Shown: positions 52,917 through 61,773, numbered from the stretch's first letter. The stretch is DNA of 64,000 nucleotides from Flavobacterium agrisoli (GCF_016522065.1 NZ_JAEHFV010000001.1:806001-870000), one strand, 5' to 3'. Numbers and translations: made by a program. The notes: generated by a model not told the origin, from the letters alone.

Positions 52917-53076
52917 AAAAAAAAGAACTAATAAGAATGCTTATTAGGATTTAAAATCGGGTATTTTACCAAATCTTTTTTAACATTTTAAGAAACTATT
53001 TTTTGAGTTACCTTTTGATTTTATTGCGTTAATTTTTCTTAGGTCTGATGTTTATAAATTAATGTTTTTATATACT

Positions 53077-53110
53077 AAAAAAACAGCTCTAATTAGAAAG
53101 CTGTTTTTTT
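53077..53110 (-). terminator. Intrinsic terminator of the AraC-family gene
   Basis: AAACAGCT/AGCTGTTT stem with a 10-base AT-rich loop, A-run and T-run on either side, 20 bases after the stop. Confidence 0.82.
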
Positions 53111-53130
53111 GAATAGAGAATCTCAATATA

Positions 53131-54234
53131 TTAGGCTGTAATAGCTAGCGAATTGTGGCTGTATTTGTATTCTTTTGGACTGCAATTGTATTTTTCTTTA
53201 AATATTTTGGAGAAATAACTTCTACTAGAAAATCCGATGCTGTAGACAATTTCGGAAATATTCAAATCTGAACAACGTATTAAGTTTTCGGCTTTTTCAA
53301 TTCGGACATTGGTAATAAAATCATTTACAGTGCGTTTGTGAACCAATTTAAATCCTTCTTGTAATTTATTGGCAGACAAACCTGATTTTTGGCATAAATA
53401 TTTTATAGTAAAGGACGCATCTGGCTGTTGTTTGATCAACTCGGATACTTGTTTCACCGCATCAATGTCACGAATACTGATATTAGCATATTCATTCGAT
53501 TGATTTGCTGTGGCACGATTAGCATGTTGTTCTATTTCTAAAGCTAAAATAATTTTGAAAATACCTTCTTTCAATAAATTACGAACCAATCCTTTTTGTT
53601 TAATTGCGTTAAGTTGTTCAATTTTTTCGGCAATTCTGAAATTAGGTGGGCCTAAATGAATAAAATTGTTATTTTCGGATAAAGAATCTTTAAATGTCTC
53701 TAACAAAACAGCATTTAATCCGTTGTTCATTTTGGCTTTTTCGGCAGCAGCATCTACTAAAATCAATAAAATTTTGGTCGTTTTGTCTTTCTCAAAAAAC
53801 AATTCGTTTTCTTGAACATTAGTCGTAGTAACTATTGCAGTTTCGTATTTGTTTAAAACATGCATTTTTTGATCATCACTAAAACGGTGGTTTAAAATTC
53901 CCTCTGAGCAATAAGCCAAAATAATAGGTGTTGACTTTGATGGACTTATATGAAATGAAATCGACTCGTTAAAAGTGATGTCAAATTGTACATACGAAAT
54001 TCCTTCTTCATAAGTCATTCCTTCAATTTTTCCTTCACATAAATCTGTAGATAAATGCAAAACGTATTCATTGGTTTCGGTTGACAAATCACCTCCAAAA
54101 TTTGTTTGTAACCCATTAAAAAGGGCTTCCATTTTTGCTGTTTGTAGACTGATATTTTTCATTGCTTCCGAATTAAAATTAAACTTAAATGCTATACTAG
54201 AGTTGCTTTGTTTTGATATTTCAAAGTTCCTCAA
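53131..54234 (-). CDS. AraC family transcriptional regulator
   Basis: A 367-residue regulator. The first 260 residues form a cupin-like and helical sensory region (FHISPSKSTPIILAYCSEG). The C-terminal AraC DNA-binding domain holds two helix-turn-helix units (FTIKYLCQKSGLSANKLQEGFK and the family signature ISEIVYSIGFSSRSYFSKIFKEKYNCSPKEYK). The effector is unknown. I kept the first ATG; an internal ATG at 54162 (MKNISLQT) is possible. The 560-base region before it has no gene, which would suit autoregulation. No target genes can be named. Confidence 0.9.
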   Translation of the reverse strand: MRNFEISKQSNSSIAFKFNFNSEAMKNISLQTAKMEALFNGLQTNFGGDLSTETNEYVLHLSTDLCEGKIEGMTYEEGISYVQFDITFNESISFHISPSKSTPIILAYCSEGILNHRFSDDQKMHVLNKYETAIVTTTNVQENELFFEKDKTTKILLILVDAAAEKAKMNNGLNAVLLETFKDSLSENNNFIHLGPPNFRIAEKIEQLNAIKQKGLVRNLLKEGIFKIILALEIEQHANRATANQSNEYANISIRDIDAVKQVSELIKQQPDASFTIKYLCQKSGLSANKLQEGFKLVHKRTVNDFITNVRIEKAENLIRCSDLNISEIVYSIGFSSRSYFSKIFKEKYNCSPKEYKYSHNSLAITA

Positions 54235-54794
54235 TTTGTAGTCGGAAGTTGTTATACAATTTTTTAGATTAGTTTCATAATTCCGCAGATAGTGAAAATA
54301 TTTTTTTCAAATAACATTTTCAAACTTAAAAACACCCATTCAAAACACATTAAATCAACGGTTTAATTAAAATAAAAGATTAATCAAATCAGCATTAAAA
54401 GAAATTTGACTAATTCATTTTTAACTTGAAATAACATCTAATAAAGTATGGCGGTAAAAATCGGATAGTGTTTCCTTTTTAAGTGGCTGTATCTTTAGTC
54501 TTTATATCTCAATGCAATATTTAGACGAGCATTTGAATGAAGTCACGCTTTTGAACAGAAAATCTTATTCGCAGCTAAGCGTTGTTTACTCAATAGTTTT
54601 TCTTCCATATCTCCTAATTAAGGCACTATAAGTTTACATAAGTGAACTTTATTGTTTTTTAAGTCCCGTTAGAATGTCATACACATACATGGCAAAAAAT
54701 ATTAAAAACAAAAAAAAATAAAAAAAGAAAAACCGTTGTAAACATTACATTTACAACGGTTTAACACCTATTATTAACTGATATTAATCAGTAA
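54235..54794. other. 560-base intergenic region between dnaK and the AraC gene
   Basis: No convincing gene. The left part is AT-rich. The stretch 54440-54640 is less AT-biased and holds TATCTTTA (54490-54497), 14 bases before a 39-codon open frame (54512-54631, starting MQYLDEHLNEV) that I cannot match to anything. The right end has the dnaK terminator. Confidence 0.4.
54712..54763 (-). terminator. Intrinsic terminator of dnaK
   Basis: AAACCGTTGTAAA/TTTACAACGGTTT with a 7-base loop and a long T-rich tract on the minus strand. Confidence 0.9.
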
Positions 54795-56681
54795 TTATTT
54801 CACTTCTTCGAATTCTACGTCTTCAACGTTATCTCCTTGAGGTGCTTCACCTTGTGGTTGTGCAGCTCCTTGAGCTTGATCACCTTGAGCGTACATTGCT
54901 TCTGTAGCTGTTTTCCAAGCTGCATTTACATTGTCTAATCCTTTTTGGATAGCATCAAGATCTTGAGATTGGTGTGCCATTCTCAACTCAGTTAAAGCAT
55001 ATTCGATAGCTGTTTTGTGCTCGTCTGAAATTTTATCTCCTAACTCTTTCAATTGAGATTCAGTTTGGAAGATAGTAGAATCAGCTTCGTTCAATTTTTC
55101 AGCTCTTTCTTTTGCAATTCTGTCAGCATCAGCATTCGCTTCTGCATCTTTTTTCATTTTTTCGATTTCCTCTGCAGTTAAACCTGAAGAAGCTTCGATA
55201 CGGATGTCGTGCGATTTTCCAGTTCCTTTATCTGTAGCAGAAACTTTGATGATACCATTAGCATCAATATCAAAAGAAACTTCGATTTGAGGAACTCCTC
55301 TTGGTGCTGGTGGAATACCATCTAAGTGGAAACGACCAATTGTTTTGTTATCAGCAGCCATTGCTCTAGCTCCTTGCAATACGTGAATTTCAACAGATGG
55401 TTGAGAATCAGCAGCAGTAGAGAATACTTGCGATTTTTTAGTTGGGATAGTAGTGTTAGCTTCAATAAGAACTGTCATTACACCACCCATAGTTTCGATA
55501 CCTAAAGACAATGGAGTTACGTCAAGTAACAATACATCTTTTACATCTCCAGAAAGTACACCACCTTGAATAGCAGCACCGATAGCCACAACTTCGTCAG
55601 GGTTAACACCTTTAGATGCTTTTTTACCGAAGAATTTTTCTACTTCTTCCACAATTCTTGGGATACGAGTAGAACCACCTACTAAGATTACTTCGTCGAT
55701 ATCTGAAGTTGATAAACCAGCATCTTTTAATGCTTTAGCAACAGGCTCCATAGAACGTTTTACTAAAGAATCTGCTAATTGCTCAAATTTAGAACGAGAT
55801 AATTTTTTAACTAAGTGTTTTGGTCCAGAAGCCGTAGCTGTTACATAAGGCAAGTTGATTTCTGTTTCGGCTGAAGCAGATAATTCAATTTTAGCTTTTT
55901 CAGCAGCTTCTTTCAAACGTTGCAAGGACATTGGATCCAAACGCAAATCAACATCTTCTTCTGATTTGAATTCGTCTGCCAACCAGTCGATAATAACTTG
56001 GTCAAAATCATCACCACCTAAGTGCGTATCACCGTTTGTAGACAATACTTCGAAAACACCATCTCCTAATTCAAGAACAGAGATATCAAAAGTACCTCCA
56101 CCTAAATCGTAAACAGCAATTTTTTGATCAGTTCCTTTTTTATCCAATCCGTAAGCTAGTGCCGCAGCAGTTGGCTCGTTGATGATACGCATAACTTTAA
56201 GACCTGCAATTTCACCAGCTTCTTTTGTAGCTTGACGTTGTGCATCGTTAAAGTAAGCAGGAACAGTGATAACTGCTTCAGAAACAGTTTGACCTAAATA
56301 GTCTTCTGCTGTTTTTTTCATTTTTTGAAGTGTCATTGCTGACAATTCTTGCGCAGTATATAAACGCCCATCAATATCCACACGTGGCGTATTGTTGTCA
56401 CCTTTTACTACTTTATAAGTAACTCTTTTCACTTCGTCTTGTACTTCTGCAAAAGAATGTCCCATAAAACGTTTAATAGAAGCAATTGTTTTAGTAGGGT
56501 TAGTTACTGCTTGTCTTTTTGCAGGATCCCCCACTTTAATTTCGCCACCTTCAACAAAAGCGATGATAGATGGTGTAGTTCTTTTTCCTTCAGCATTAGG
56601 GATTACTACTGCTTCGTTTCCTTCCATTACAGAAACGCAAGAGTTGGTAGTACCTAAATCAATTCCGATTATTTTACCCAT
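54795..56681 (-). CDS. dnaK: Molecular chaperone DnaK (Hsp70)
   Basis: A 628-residue Hsp70. ATPase domain (about 1-380): [16 protein letters not shown], phosphate 2 [17 protein letters not shown], adenosine loop [13 protein letters not shown]. Interdomain linker [14 protein letters not shown], a beta-sandwich substrate domain, a helical lid, and the acidic tail [10 protein letters not shown]. It refolds or holds proteins in an ATP cycle with DnaJ and GrpE, neither of which is adjacent. The upstream region carries a sigma-54-like -24/-12 element and CTGACA dyads, unlike the TAnnTTTG promoters of most neighbours. It is a single-gene unit with its own terminator. Confidence 0.97.
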   Translation of the reverse strand: MGKIIGIDLGTTNSCVSVMEGNEAVVIPNAEGKRTTPSIIAFVEGGEIKVGDPAKRQAVTNPTKTIASIKRFMGHSFAEVQDEVKRVTYKVVKGDNNTPRVDIDGRLYTAQELSAMTLQKMKKTAEDYLGQTVSEAVITVPAYFNDAQRQATKEAGEIAGLKVMRIINEPTAAALAYGLDKKGTDQKIAVYDLGGGTFDISVLELGDGVFEVLSTNGDTHLGGDDFDQVIIDWLADEFKSEEDVDLRLDPMSLQRLKEAAEKAKIELSASAETEINLPYVTATASGPKHLVKKLSRSKFEQLADSLVKRSMEPVAKALKDAGLSTSDIDEVILVGGSTRIPRIVEEVEKFFGKKASKGVNPDEVVAIGAAIQGGVLSGDVKDVLLLDVTPLSLGIETMGGVMTVLIEANTTIPTKKSQVFSTAADSQPSVEIHVLQGARAMAADNKTIGRFHLDGIPPAPRGVPQIEVSFDIDANGIIKVSATDKGTGKSHDIRIEASSGLTAEEIEKMKKDAEANADADRIAKERAEKLNEADSTIFQTESQLKELGDKISDEHKTAIEYALTELRMAHQSQDLDAIQKGLDNVNAAWKTATEAMYAQGDQAQGAAQPQGEAPQGDNVEDVEFEEVK

Positions 56682-56730
56682 TTTTTATATATTTAATTTT
56701 GATATTAATTTTTAAACTCTTCTTGCATAA

Positions 56731-56832
56731 GTCAATCTTTATGCCAAGTTAAAAAACAAGAGTAAAATGTCAGTTTTCTGCTTTTAGAAGTAAAAACAAT
56801 ACTGACACACTGACATTTTTACATCTGTCAGT
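56731..56832 (-). promoter_or_regulatory. dnaK control region: -24/-12-like promoter and CTGACA dyads
   Basis: On the minus strand TTGGCAT-AAAGA-TTGAC (56731-56747) resembles a sigma-54 promoter, except that TTGA stands for TTGC. About 80 bases upstream is ACTGACA-N10-TGTCAGT (56809-56832) overlapped by another ACTGACA (56801-56807), with a further TGTCAGT at 56768-56774. The promoter also lies in an imperfect palindrome CTTGGCATAA...TTATGCAAG. Confidence 0.5.
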
Positions 56833-56864
56833 AAAACTAAAAGGGATATTAAATAAATCTAAAT

Positions 56865-57149
56865 TTAATACGAACTAGCAAATCGATTGCGTTGTCCCAT
56901 CAAAGCTTCATTGATCAACAGTTCTTCGGTATATCCCATACTCGAATTGTAACTAACTGCTTTATCCGTGCTTTCTGTTTCTTGAGATGCAGCTTTTTTA
57001 AACTCTTTTTGATAATCACGGTATAATTCGGCACCTATCCAGCTTTTATATTGCTCAATATTTTGAAGTGGTTTTGAATTATCACTAATTACAATTGGTT
57101 CTTTACTTGAACATGAATTAAAACGTTTGTATATATCTGTTGTTTCCAT
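56865..57149 (-). CDS. Small hypothetical protein
   Basis: A 94-residue soluble, polar protein (METTDIYKRFNSC, IEQYKSWIGAELYRDYQKEFKK, GYTEELLINEALMGQRNRF). I do not recognise it. No signal peptide or membrane segment is seen; helices are likely in the middle and at the C-terminus. Fifty-four bases before the ATG is a copy of the AAGAAACnAGnTGTAA motif with a phased TTTG, which it shares with the CAP lipoprotein gene at 58093. That suggests it is expressed in response to a condition rather than constitutively. Confidence 0.6.
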   Translation of the reverse strand: METTDIYKRFNSCSSKEPIVISDNSKPLQNIEQYKSWIGAELYRDYQKEFKKAASQETESTDKAVSYNSSMGYTEELLINEALMGQRNRFASSY

Positions 57150-57180
57150 TTTTTTTAAATTTTATTGTATTACAAATTTG

Positions 57181-57218
57181 CAAATGATAGTGTTTATAAA
57201 TTTTACAACTCGTTTCTT
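57181..57218 (-). promoter_or_regulatory. AAGAAACGAGTTGTAA promoter-like motif before the 94-residue gene
   Basis: Motif at 57203-57218 on the minus strand, TTTG at 57181-57184, 18 bases between TGTAA and TTTG. Identical spacing to the copy at 58656-58693. Confidence 0.45.
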
Positions 57219-57357
57219 ATATTTTATAAAATTTCTATATTACTCAATGACAAAGATTTAAAATGGCCTTTTAAATCTTACTCAAATTTACAACGGCATT
57301 ATTGCAAATTGTGAATATCTATTTTAAATAATTGTCAAATTAATAAGTCCGAAAATT

Positions 57358-57365
57358 TATATTTG
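57358..57365 (+). promoter_or_regulatory. -7 box for the DUF4494 gene
   Basis: TATATTTG, 21 bases before ATG 57387. Confidence 0.55.
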
Positions 57366-57386
57366 CTCCCCCTTTAAAAAAAAACT

Positions 57387-57935
57387 ATGAGCACAATTTG
57401 GTATGAATGCAAAGTAAAATATAGAAAACTGGATGAATCGGGAGCGCAAAAAGTAGTAACAGAACCTTATTTGGTTGATGCTATTTCGTATACAGAAGCC
57501 GAATCCCGAATTAACGAAGAAATGGCAGCGTATGTGAGCGAAGAATTCAAAATCACTACGATCAAAGTAGCCAATTTAGCCGAAATCCATCCTTTTGAAA
57601 ATTGCGATCGCTGGTTTAAATCGAAAGTTTCACTAGTGGCTTACGACGAAGAGAGTGGAAAAGAACGTAAAACCAATATGTATCTTTTGGTACAAGCCAA
57701 CGATGTAAAAGAGGCTTATGACAATACGGTATCTGCCATGAAAAATACCATGGGAGATTATACCATTCCGGCAATTTCTGAATCTGGAATTATGGATGTT
57801 TTCCCTTATTTTAGTGGCGATGAAGATGATTTAGAAGCTTTAAACCGCTTTAATGCTTTGAAAGCCTCTAAACCCGAAACTTTTGCAAATGATTTGGTTG
57901 ATACAGAAGAATTTGCAATAGAAACAGAGGCTTGA
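57387..57935 (+). CDS. DUF4494 family protein
   Basis: A 182-residue cytoplasmic protein of a Bacteroidota-restricted family. The start STIWYECKVKYRKLDESG and the EPYLVDAISYTEAESRINEEM and WFKSKVSLVAYDEESGKERKT segments identify DUF4494 from memory. It looks like two repeats of a small alpha/beta unit (about 1-75 and 80-140), followed by an acidic tail. The function is unknown. It has its own promoter and terminator. Confidence 0.82.
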   Translation: MSTIWYECKVKYRKLDESGAQKVVTEPYLVDAISYTEAESRINEEMAAYVSEEFKITTIKVANLAEIHPFENCDRWFKSKVSLVAYDEESGKERKTNMYLLVQANDVKEAYDNTVSAMKNTMGDYTIPAISESGIMDVFPYFSGDEDDLEALNRFNALKASKPETFANDLVDTEEFAIETEA

Positions 57936-57960
57936 TAGGCCATTATTTGTATGTATTATT

Positions 57961-57992
57961 AAGCGAGGATATTCAAATTCTCGCTTTTTTTA
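57961..57992 (+). terminator. Intrinsic terminator of the DUF4494 gene
   Basis: AAGCGAG...CTCGCTT stem, then a T-run. Confidence 0.83.
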
Positions 57993-58030
57993 TATAAAAA
58001 ATTTGCCGTTAAAAGAATTTAACGGCAAAA
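57993..58030 (-). terminator. Intrinsic terminator of the CAP lipoprotein gene
   Basis: TTTGCCGTTAAA/TTTAACGGCAAA with a 4-base loop, then T-run on the minus strand, about 60 bases after the stop. Confidence 0.82.
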
Positions 58031-58092
58031 GACAAACGTTTTAATAAATAAAACTAATTAAAAAGGGAATCTTCAAATCTTACCAAGTAAGA

Positions 58093-58620
58093 TTATAATT
58101 TTGCAAATATATTGGTATAATACGTTTTACCTGTTTGAGCATCAAGAGTCACTGCAATTCCGAAGTGAGTAAAATCACCTTCTAAATTCGCTTTATGATC
58201 GGGGCTATTTATCCACGCTTGAACAGTCGCTTTAGGCGATTTGTAATTATAAGCTAAATTTTCTGCAACTAAACGCGCACTTAATGTTTTCATTATGGAT
58301 TTAGAACGATCCGAAAAACCATTGTGATTAAACGTTTTAGTCGAAATCATTTCTTCATTATGTTCTTTTGATAAAGTGGAAATAAAATCTGCTTTTTGCA
58401 ATTCATTCAATCCGATACTTTTACGATATTCATTAACTAATTGAAGTGTTTCTAACTCCAAATCGTTGTAACTGTATTTTATTACTAAAGGATTACCTGC
58501 AACATTCTGAATAAATGAAGTTTCGGTTAATTCGGTATTTTCTGCGTACGAATCGGCAGAACAAGAAACCAAAGCCCACACAAAAATACAAACCAATAAA
58601 TTTTTAAATGCAGGCTTCAT
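58093..58620 (-). CDS. CAP-domain (SCP/PR1) lipoprotein
   Basis: A 175-residue secreted protein. Lipoprotein signal with lipobox ALVSC (Cys20), a 40-residue linker, and a CAP domain (about 55-175): LVNEYRKSIGLNEL, SKEHNEEM, TFNHNGF, AENLAYNY and WINSPDHKANLEG. The two His of the CAP cavity are present (in KEHNEEM/FNHNGF and PDHK). Bacterial CAP proteins are poorly understood; some bind lipids or act on the cell surface. Its promoter region carries the AAGAAACAAGATGTAA motif. A terminator lies about 60 bases after the stop. Confidence 0.88.
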   Translation of the reverse strand: MKPAFKNLLVCIFVWALVSCSADSYAENTELTETSFIQNVAGNPLVIKYSYNDLELETLQLVNEYRKSIGLNELQKADFISTLSKEHNEEMISTKTFNHNGFSDRSKSIMKTLSARLVAENLAYNYKSPKATVQAWINSPDHKANLEGDFTHFGIAVTLDAQTGKTYYTNIFAKL

Positions 58621-58655
58621 AAATGTAGTAATTAAATTTAAAGTAGTGTTTGGGG

Positions 58656-58693
58656 CAAACGCTTTTACTATAATAGGTTACATCTTGTTTCTT
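58656..58693 (-). promoter_or_regulatory. AAGAAACAAGATGTAA promoter-like motif before the CAP gene
   Basis: Motif at 58678-58693 on the minus strand, TTTG at 58656-58659, 18 bases between TGTAA and TTTG; 57 bases from motif edge to the ATG. Confidence 0.45.
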
Positions 58694-58726
58694 GGTTTAA
58701 ATTTAAGTAGTTTATCGGTTAACTAA

Positions 58727-58757
58727 CAAAAAAAATCGATGAAATACATCGATTTTT
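58727..58757 (-). terminator. Intrinsic terminator after pdxH
   Basis: AAAAATCGATG/CATCGATTTTT stem and T-run on the minus strand. Confidence 0.85.
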
Positions 58758-58794
58758 AAATTATATATTATTTTACTTACAATTACTAATACTG

Positions 58795-59442
58795 TTAAGG
58801 TGCCAAACGATCGATCGTCCAAGAAAAATCTTCTCGTAGTTGGTACCGAATTCTGTCATGCAAGCGATTAGGTCTTCCTTGCCAAAATTCTACTTCAACA
58901 GGCGATACTATAAATCCGCCCCAATGCTCTGGACGTACGATGGGTTTGTCGTGATAATCAAGTTCTAATTGTTTTAAATTTTCTTCAAGATAGCTACGAG
59001 AAGGAATAACTTGACTTTGATCGGAAACAATAGCGCCTAATTTACTGCCATCTGGTCGGCTCTCAAAATAATTATCCGACACATTCACCGATGTTTTTTG
59101 GGCTATACCTTTTATAATCACTTGACGTTCCATACCTTGCCAAAAAAAAGACAGACAAACATGAGGATTATTTAAAATAGCCTTCCCTTTTTCGGAATTG
59201 TAATTGGTGTAAAAAACAAATCCTTCTTCGTTGAATTTTTTAAGCAAAACTACTCTTGTTTTAGGAAAACCATCCAAACCAATTGTCGCTACCGACATGG
59301 CATTGACTTCATCTCGCCCATCGCCTAATTCTTCCACTTCATAAAACCATTTATTAAAAAGATTCATCGGATCTTCCGGAATTGTGTTTTCTAATAATTC
59401 GCTTTTTTCATACGATTTTCTATAGTTGCTTAAATCACTCAT
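58795..59442 (-). CDS. pdxH: Pyridoxamine 5'-phosphate oxidase
   Basis: A 215-residue FMN enzyme oxidising pyridoxine or pyridoxamine phosphate to pyridoxal phosphate. It has FPKTRVVLLKKFNEEGFVFYTNY for FMN binding, FFWQGMERQVIIKG, SRPDGSKLGAIVSDQSQVI and the C-terminal signature RLHDRIRY with WTIDRLAP. Length and ending are normal. It lies 11 bases behind rnz and closes the run that begins with pyrR-pyrB, ending at a terminator. Confidence 0.95.
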   Translation of the reverse strand: MSDLSNYRKSYEKSELLENTIPEDPMNLFNKWFYEVEELGDGRDEVNAMSVATIGLDGFPKTRVVLLKKFNEEGFVFYTNYNSEKGKAILNNPHVCLSFFWQGMERQVIIKGIAQKTSVNVSDNYFESRPDGSKLGAIVSDQSQVIPSRSYLEENLKQLELDYHDKPIVRPEHWGGFIVSPVEVEFWQGRPNRLHDRIRYQLREDFSWTIDRLAP

Positions 59443-59453
59443 AATTTTATTTT

Positions 59454-60371
59454 TTATTGTAAGGCATCAAAATCAAATACTTTTCCGTCCTCGGCTAACA
59501 GAACATTTTCAAAAACACGTTGAGCTTCCTCTTTAAAAAGAGAAATATTTTCGTAACGGGTAGAATAATGTCCTAAAATCAAATAACTTACTTGGGCTTT
59601 TGCGGCTATTGTAGCAGCTTCGCTAGCGGTTGAATGAAACGTTTTTTTTGCCAATTCGGCTTCTGTTTGTAAAAACGTACTTTCGTGGTAAAGGGCAAAA
59701 ACCTTTTTTATATTCGGAATAATCGTTTCATTAAAAATGGTATCCGAGCAAAAAGCATAACTTTTAGGTTGAATTCCAGGAAAAGACAATTCCTCATTTT
59801 TAATCACCGTGCCATTGTCTAACGTAATATCGCCTCCCTTTTTAATTTTCAAATAATAACAAGTATCAATTTGGTATTTATTCACCGCTTCGATATTGAG
59901 TTTTCGGTCACCTTCTTTTTCTTCAAATAAAAAACCGTTGGTGTATATCCTATGTTTTAAGGGAATGGTTTGTACTTTTACTTTATCATCTTCCAAAATC
60001 AACTCACTTTCTTTATTAGTTAATTCCTGAAAAATCAATTCAAAATTTGGCCATGAATTAGACAATCGCAATTGTAGCAAAATGATTTCTTTAATTCCCA
60101 TAGGACCGTAAATATGCAATTTGGTTGTTCTTCCTAATAACGAAAAAGTAGAAATTAAACCTATAAGTCCAAAAAAATGATCGCCGTGCAAATGCGAAAT
60201 AAAAATGTGGTTGATTTTAGAAAACTTGATTTTATTTTTTCGGAGTTGCACTTGCGTTCCTTCACCGCAATCGATTAAAAAAAGTCTGTTTTTTATTTCT
60301 AAAACTTGTGCTGTGGGATTGGTAAAGGTACGTGGAGTTGCGGCATAACAGCCCAATATAGTCAATTTCAT
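59454..60371 (-). CDS. rnz: Ribonuclease Z
   Basis: A 305-residue metallo-beta-lactamase fold nuclease that trims tRNA 3' ends. Motif II is ISHLHGDHFFGLIGL, the first Asp lies in LIDCGEGTQVQLRK, and the late metal ligand sits in LILGHYSTRY. An exosite-type insertion is present in the middle (about 155-175). The genome may encode CCA at tRNA ends or not, so its exact role (maturation versus turnover) is open. It is 11 bases upstream of pdxH. A TAGATTTG box 36 bases before its ATG may give it its own start. Confidence 0.94.
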   Translation of the reverse strand: MKLTILGCYAATPRTFTNPTAQVLEIKNRLFLIDCGEGTQVQLRKNKIKFSKINHIFISHLHGDHFFGLIGLISTFSLLGRTTKLHIYGPMGIKEIILLQLRLSNSWPNFELIFQELTNKESELILEDDKVKVQTIPLKHRIYTNGFLFEEKEGDRKLNIEAVNKYQIDTCYYLKIKKGGDITLDNGTVIKNEELSFPGIQPKSYAFCSDTIFNETIIPNIKKVFALYHESTFLQTEAELAKKTFHSTASEAATIAAKAQVSYLILGHYSTRYENISLFKEEAQRVFENVLLAEDGKVFDFDALQ

Positions 60372-60406
60372 TTAATTTTAGATTTTTGTATTACTTTGTT
60401 CAATTT

Positions 60407-60414
60407 CAAATCTA
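60407..60414 (-). promoter_or_regulatory. Possible internal -7 box for rnz-pdxH
   Basis: TAGATTTG on the minus strand, inside a TTTTAGATTT/AAATCTAAAA inverted repeat (60376-60417). Confidence 0.35.
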
Positions 60415-60443
60415 AAATCAGAAATCTCAATTTTAAATTCAAA

Positions 60444-60776
60444 TTAAAATCCAAGATCCCGTTCAATTTCTTCCATTTCGATAATATCGTGCGCTTCTAA
60501 TAAGGAAGGCACAACAGTTAGTTTGGAAGGCACAGCATTAAAATCGATATTATTTGCTGTAATTACAAAAGATTTTTTTGCTTTTTTGTGTTGTTTTGAT
60601 AAGGGTGTAAACAGTACAATTTGTTTTAAATCAACGTTAGTATGAGGCAACAAATCAATAATTAAATTATGCCCTTCAAAAGTTTTGTATTGATGCGTAA
60701 TTTTCATCAAAAAAGCCGTAAAATCTCCTTCGGTATTCTTAATTGTAATGGTATGTCCTTTTTGATCTACTTTCAT
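60444..60776 (-). CDS. Small cytoplasmic protein, STAS-like fold suspected
   Basis: A 110-residue protein: KVDQKGHTITIKNTEGDF, then KTFEGHNLIIDLLPHTNVDLKQI, FTPLSKQHKKAKKSFVITAN and a C-terminal acidic IIEMEEIERDLGF. Alternating strands and helices, with the late THEAHDII-like segment AHDIIEMEEIERD, resemble a minimal STAS-type domain, but I cannot confirm this. It sits between pyrB (70 bases) and rnz (72 bases) on the same strand. As I recall, similar flavobacterial genes are sometimes mislabelled 'ribonuclease Z' because of that position. Confidence 0.65.
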   Translation of the reverse strand: MKVDQKGHTITIKNTEGDFTAFLMKITHQYKTFEGHNLIIDLLPHTNVDLKQIVLFTPLSKQHKKAKKSFVITANNIDFNAVPSKLTVVPSLLEAHDIIEMEEIERDLGF

Positions 60777-60846
60777 AACTTTACAGAATTATAAATTACA
60801 CCTACGAATTGACAAGAAACGCTAAGTTACTTTATTTTTTTTAAAA

Positions 60847-61773
60847 TTATTGAATTTTTGAAGCCAAAAGATAGATAACTGCCATACGAATTGCCACACC
60901 ATTTTCTACTTGATTCAAAATAACCGAATGATCAGAATCGGCTACTTCGGAGGTAATTTCTACTCCACGGTTTATTGGGCCAGGATGCATGATGACAATT
61001 TCTTTATTGAGAGAATTTAAAAGATCTAAATCTACGCCGTATTGTTGCGAATATTCGCGCGTTGAAGGGAAAAAATTAACATCCATGCGTTCGTTTTGAA
61101 CCCGTAGCATATTGGCAACATCACACCACTCTAAAGCTTTACGCAAATTCGATTCGACACTTACACCAAGCGATTCAATATATTTCGGAATTAAGGTTTT
61201 AGGACCACACACTTTTACTTCGGCACCTTGCATTTGCAGGGCATAAATATTAGAAAGCGCCACTCTTGAATGCAAAATATCGCCTACAATAACGACTTTT
61301 TTTCCGGCCACATCGCCTAATTTCTCTCTAATAGAATAACTATCTAAAAGCGCTTGTGTAGGATGTTCATGCGCTCCATCTCCGGCATTTACAATGCTAG
61401 CTTTTACATTTTTCGATAAAAAATAAGCAGCACCCGGATTAGAGTGACGCATTACTACCATGTCTACTTTCATAGACAAAATGTTATTTACGGTATCAAT
61501 AAGGGTTTCGCCTTTTTTTACAGAAGATTGTGCTGCTGAAAAACTAATTACATCTGCCGAAAGTCTTTTTTGTGCCAACTCAAAAGAAAGTTTGGTACGG
61601 GTACTGTTTTCAAAAAAAATGTTGGTAATGGTAATATCGCGTAATGAAGGAACTTTTTTAATTGGTCGGTTGATGACTTCTTTAAAATGATCGGCAGTTT
61701 CAAAAATTAGGTTAATATCAGCTTCATTGATGTATTTAATTCCTAACAAATGATTTACGCTTAATTCTTTCAT
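60847..61773 (-). CDS. pyrB: Aspartate carbamoyltransferase catalytic subunit
   Basis: A 308-residue enzyme for the committed step of pyrimidine synthesis. The carbamoyl-phosphate site is FFENSTRTKLSFELA; also seen are GDGAHEHPTQALLD (catalytic His), VVIVGDILHSRVALSN and the aspartate loop HPGPINRGVEI. No regulatory subunit gene pyrI is adjacent, so it is probably of the unregulated trimeric kind. It lies 48 bases behind pyrR, which likely controls it or senses the same nucleotide pool. Confidence 0.95.
   Translation of the reverse strand: MKELSVNHLLGIKYINEADINLIFETADHFKEVINRPIKKVPSLRDITITNIFFENSTRTKLSFELAQKRLSADVISFSAAQSSVKKGETLIDTVNNILSMKVDMVVMRHSNPGAAYFLSKNVKASIVNAGDGAHEHPTQALLDSYSIREKLGDVAGKKVVIVGDILHSRVALSNIYALQMQGAEVKVCGPKTLIPKYIESLGVSVESNLRKALEWCDVANMLRVQNERMDVNFFPSTREYSQQYGVDLDLLNSLNKEIVIMHPGPINRGVEITSEVADSDHSVILNQVENGVAIRMAVIYLLASKIQ

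Larger units (their letters stand above)
52806..53130. other. Intergenic region before the signalling operon
   Basis: A 325-base gap. It holds the TACATTTG box for the operon (52909-52916), a leader of about 100 bases, and the AraC-gene terminator at its right end. I see no gene or RNA structure in the rest. Confidence 0.5.

Noticed and set aside
54512..54631. 39-codon frame MQYLDEHLNEV in the dnaK-AraC gap
   Set aside because: Too short and unmatched to be called a gene; kept only as part of the gap description.
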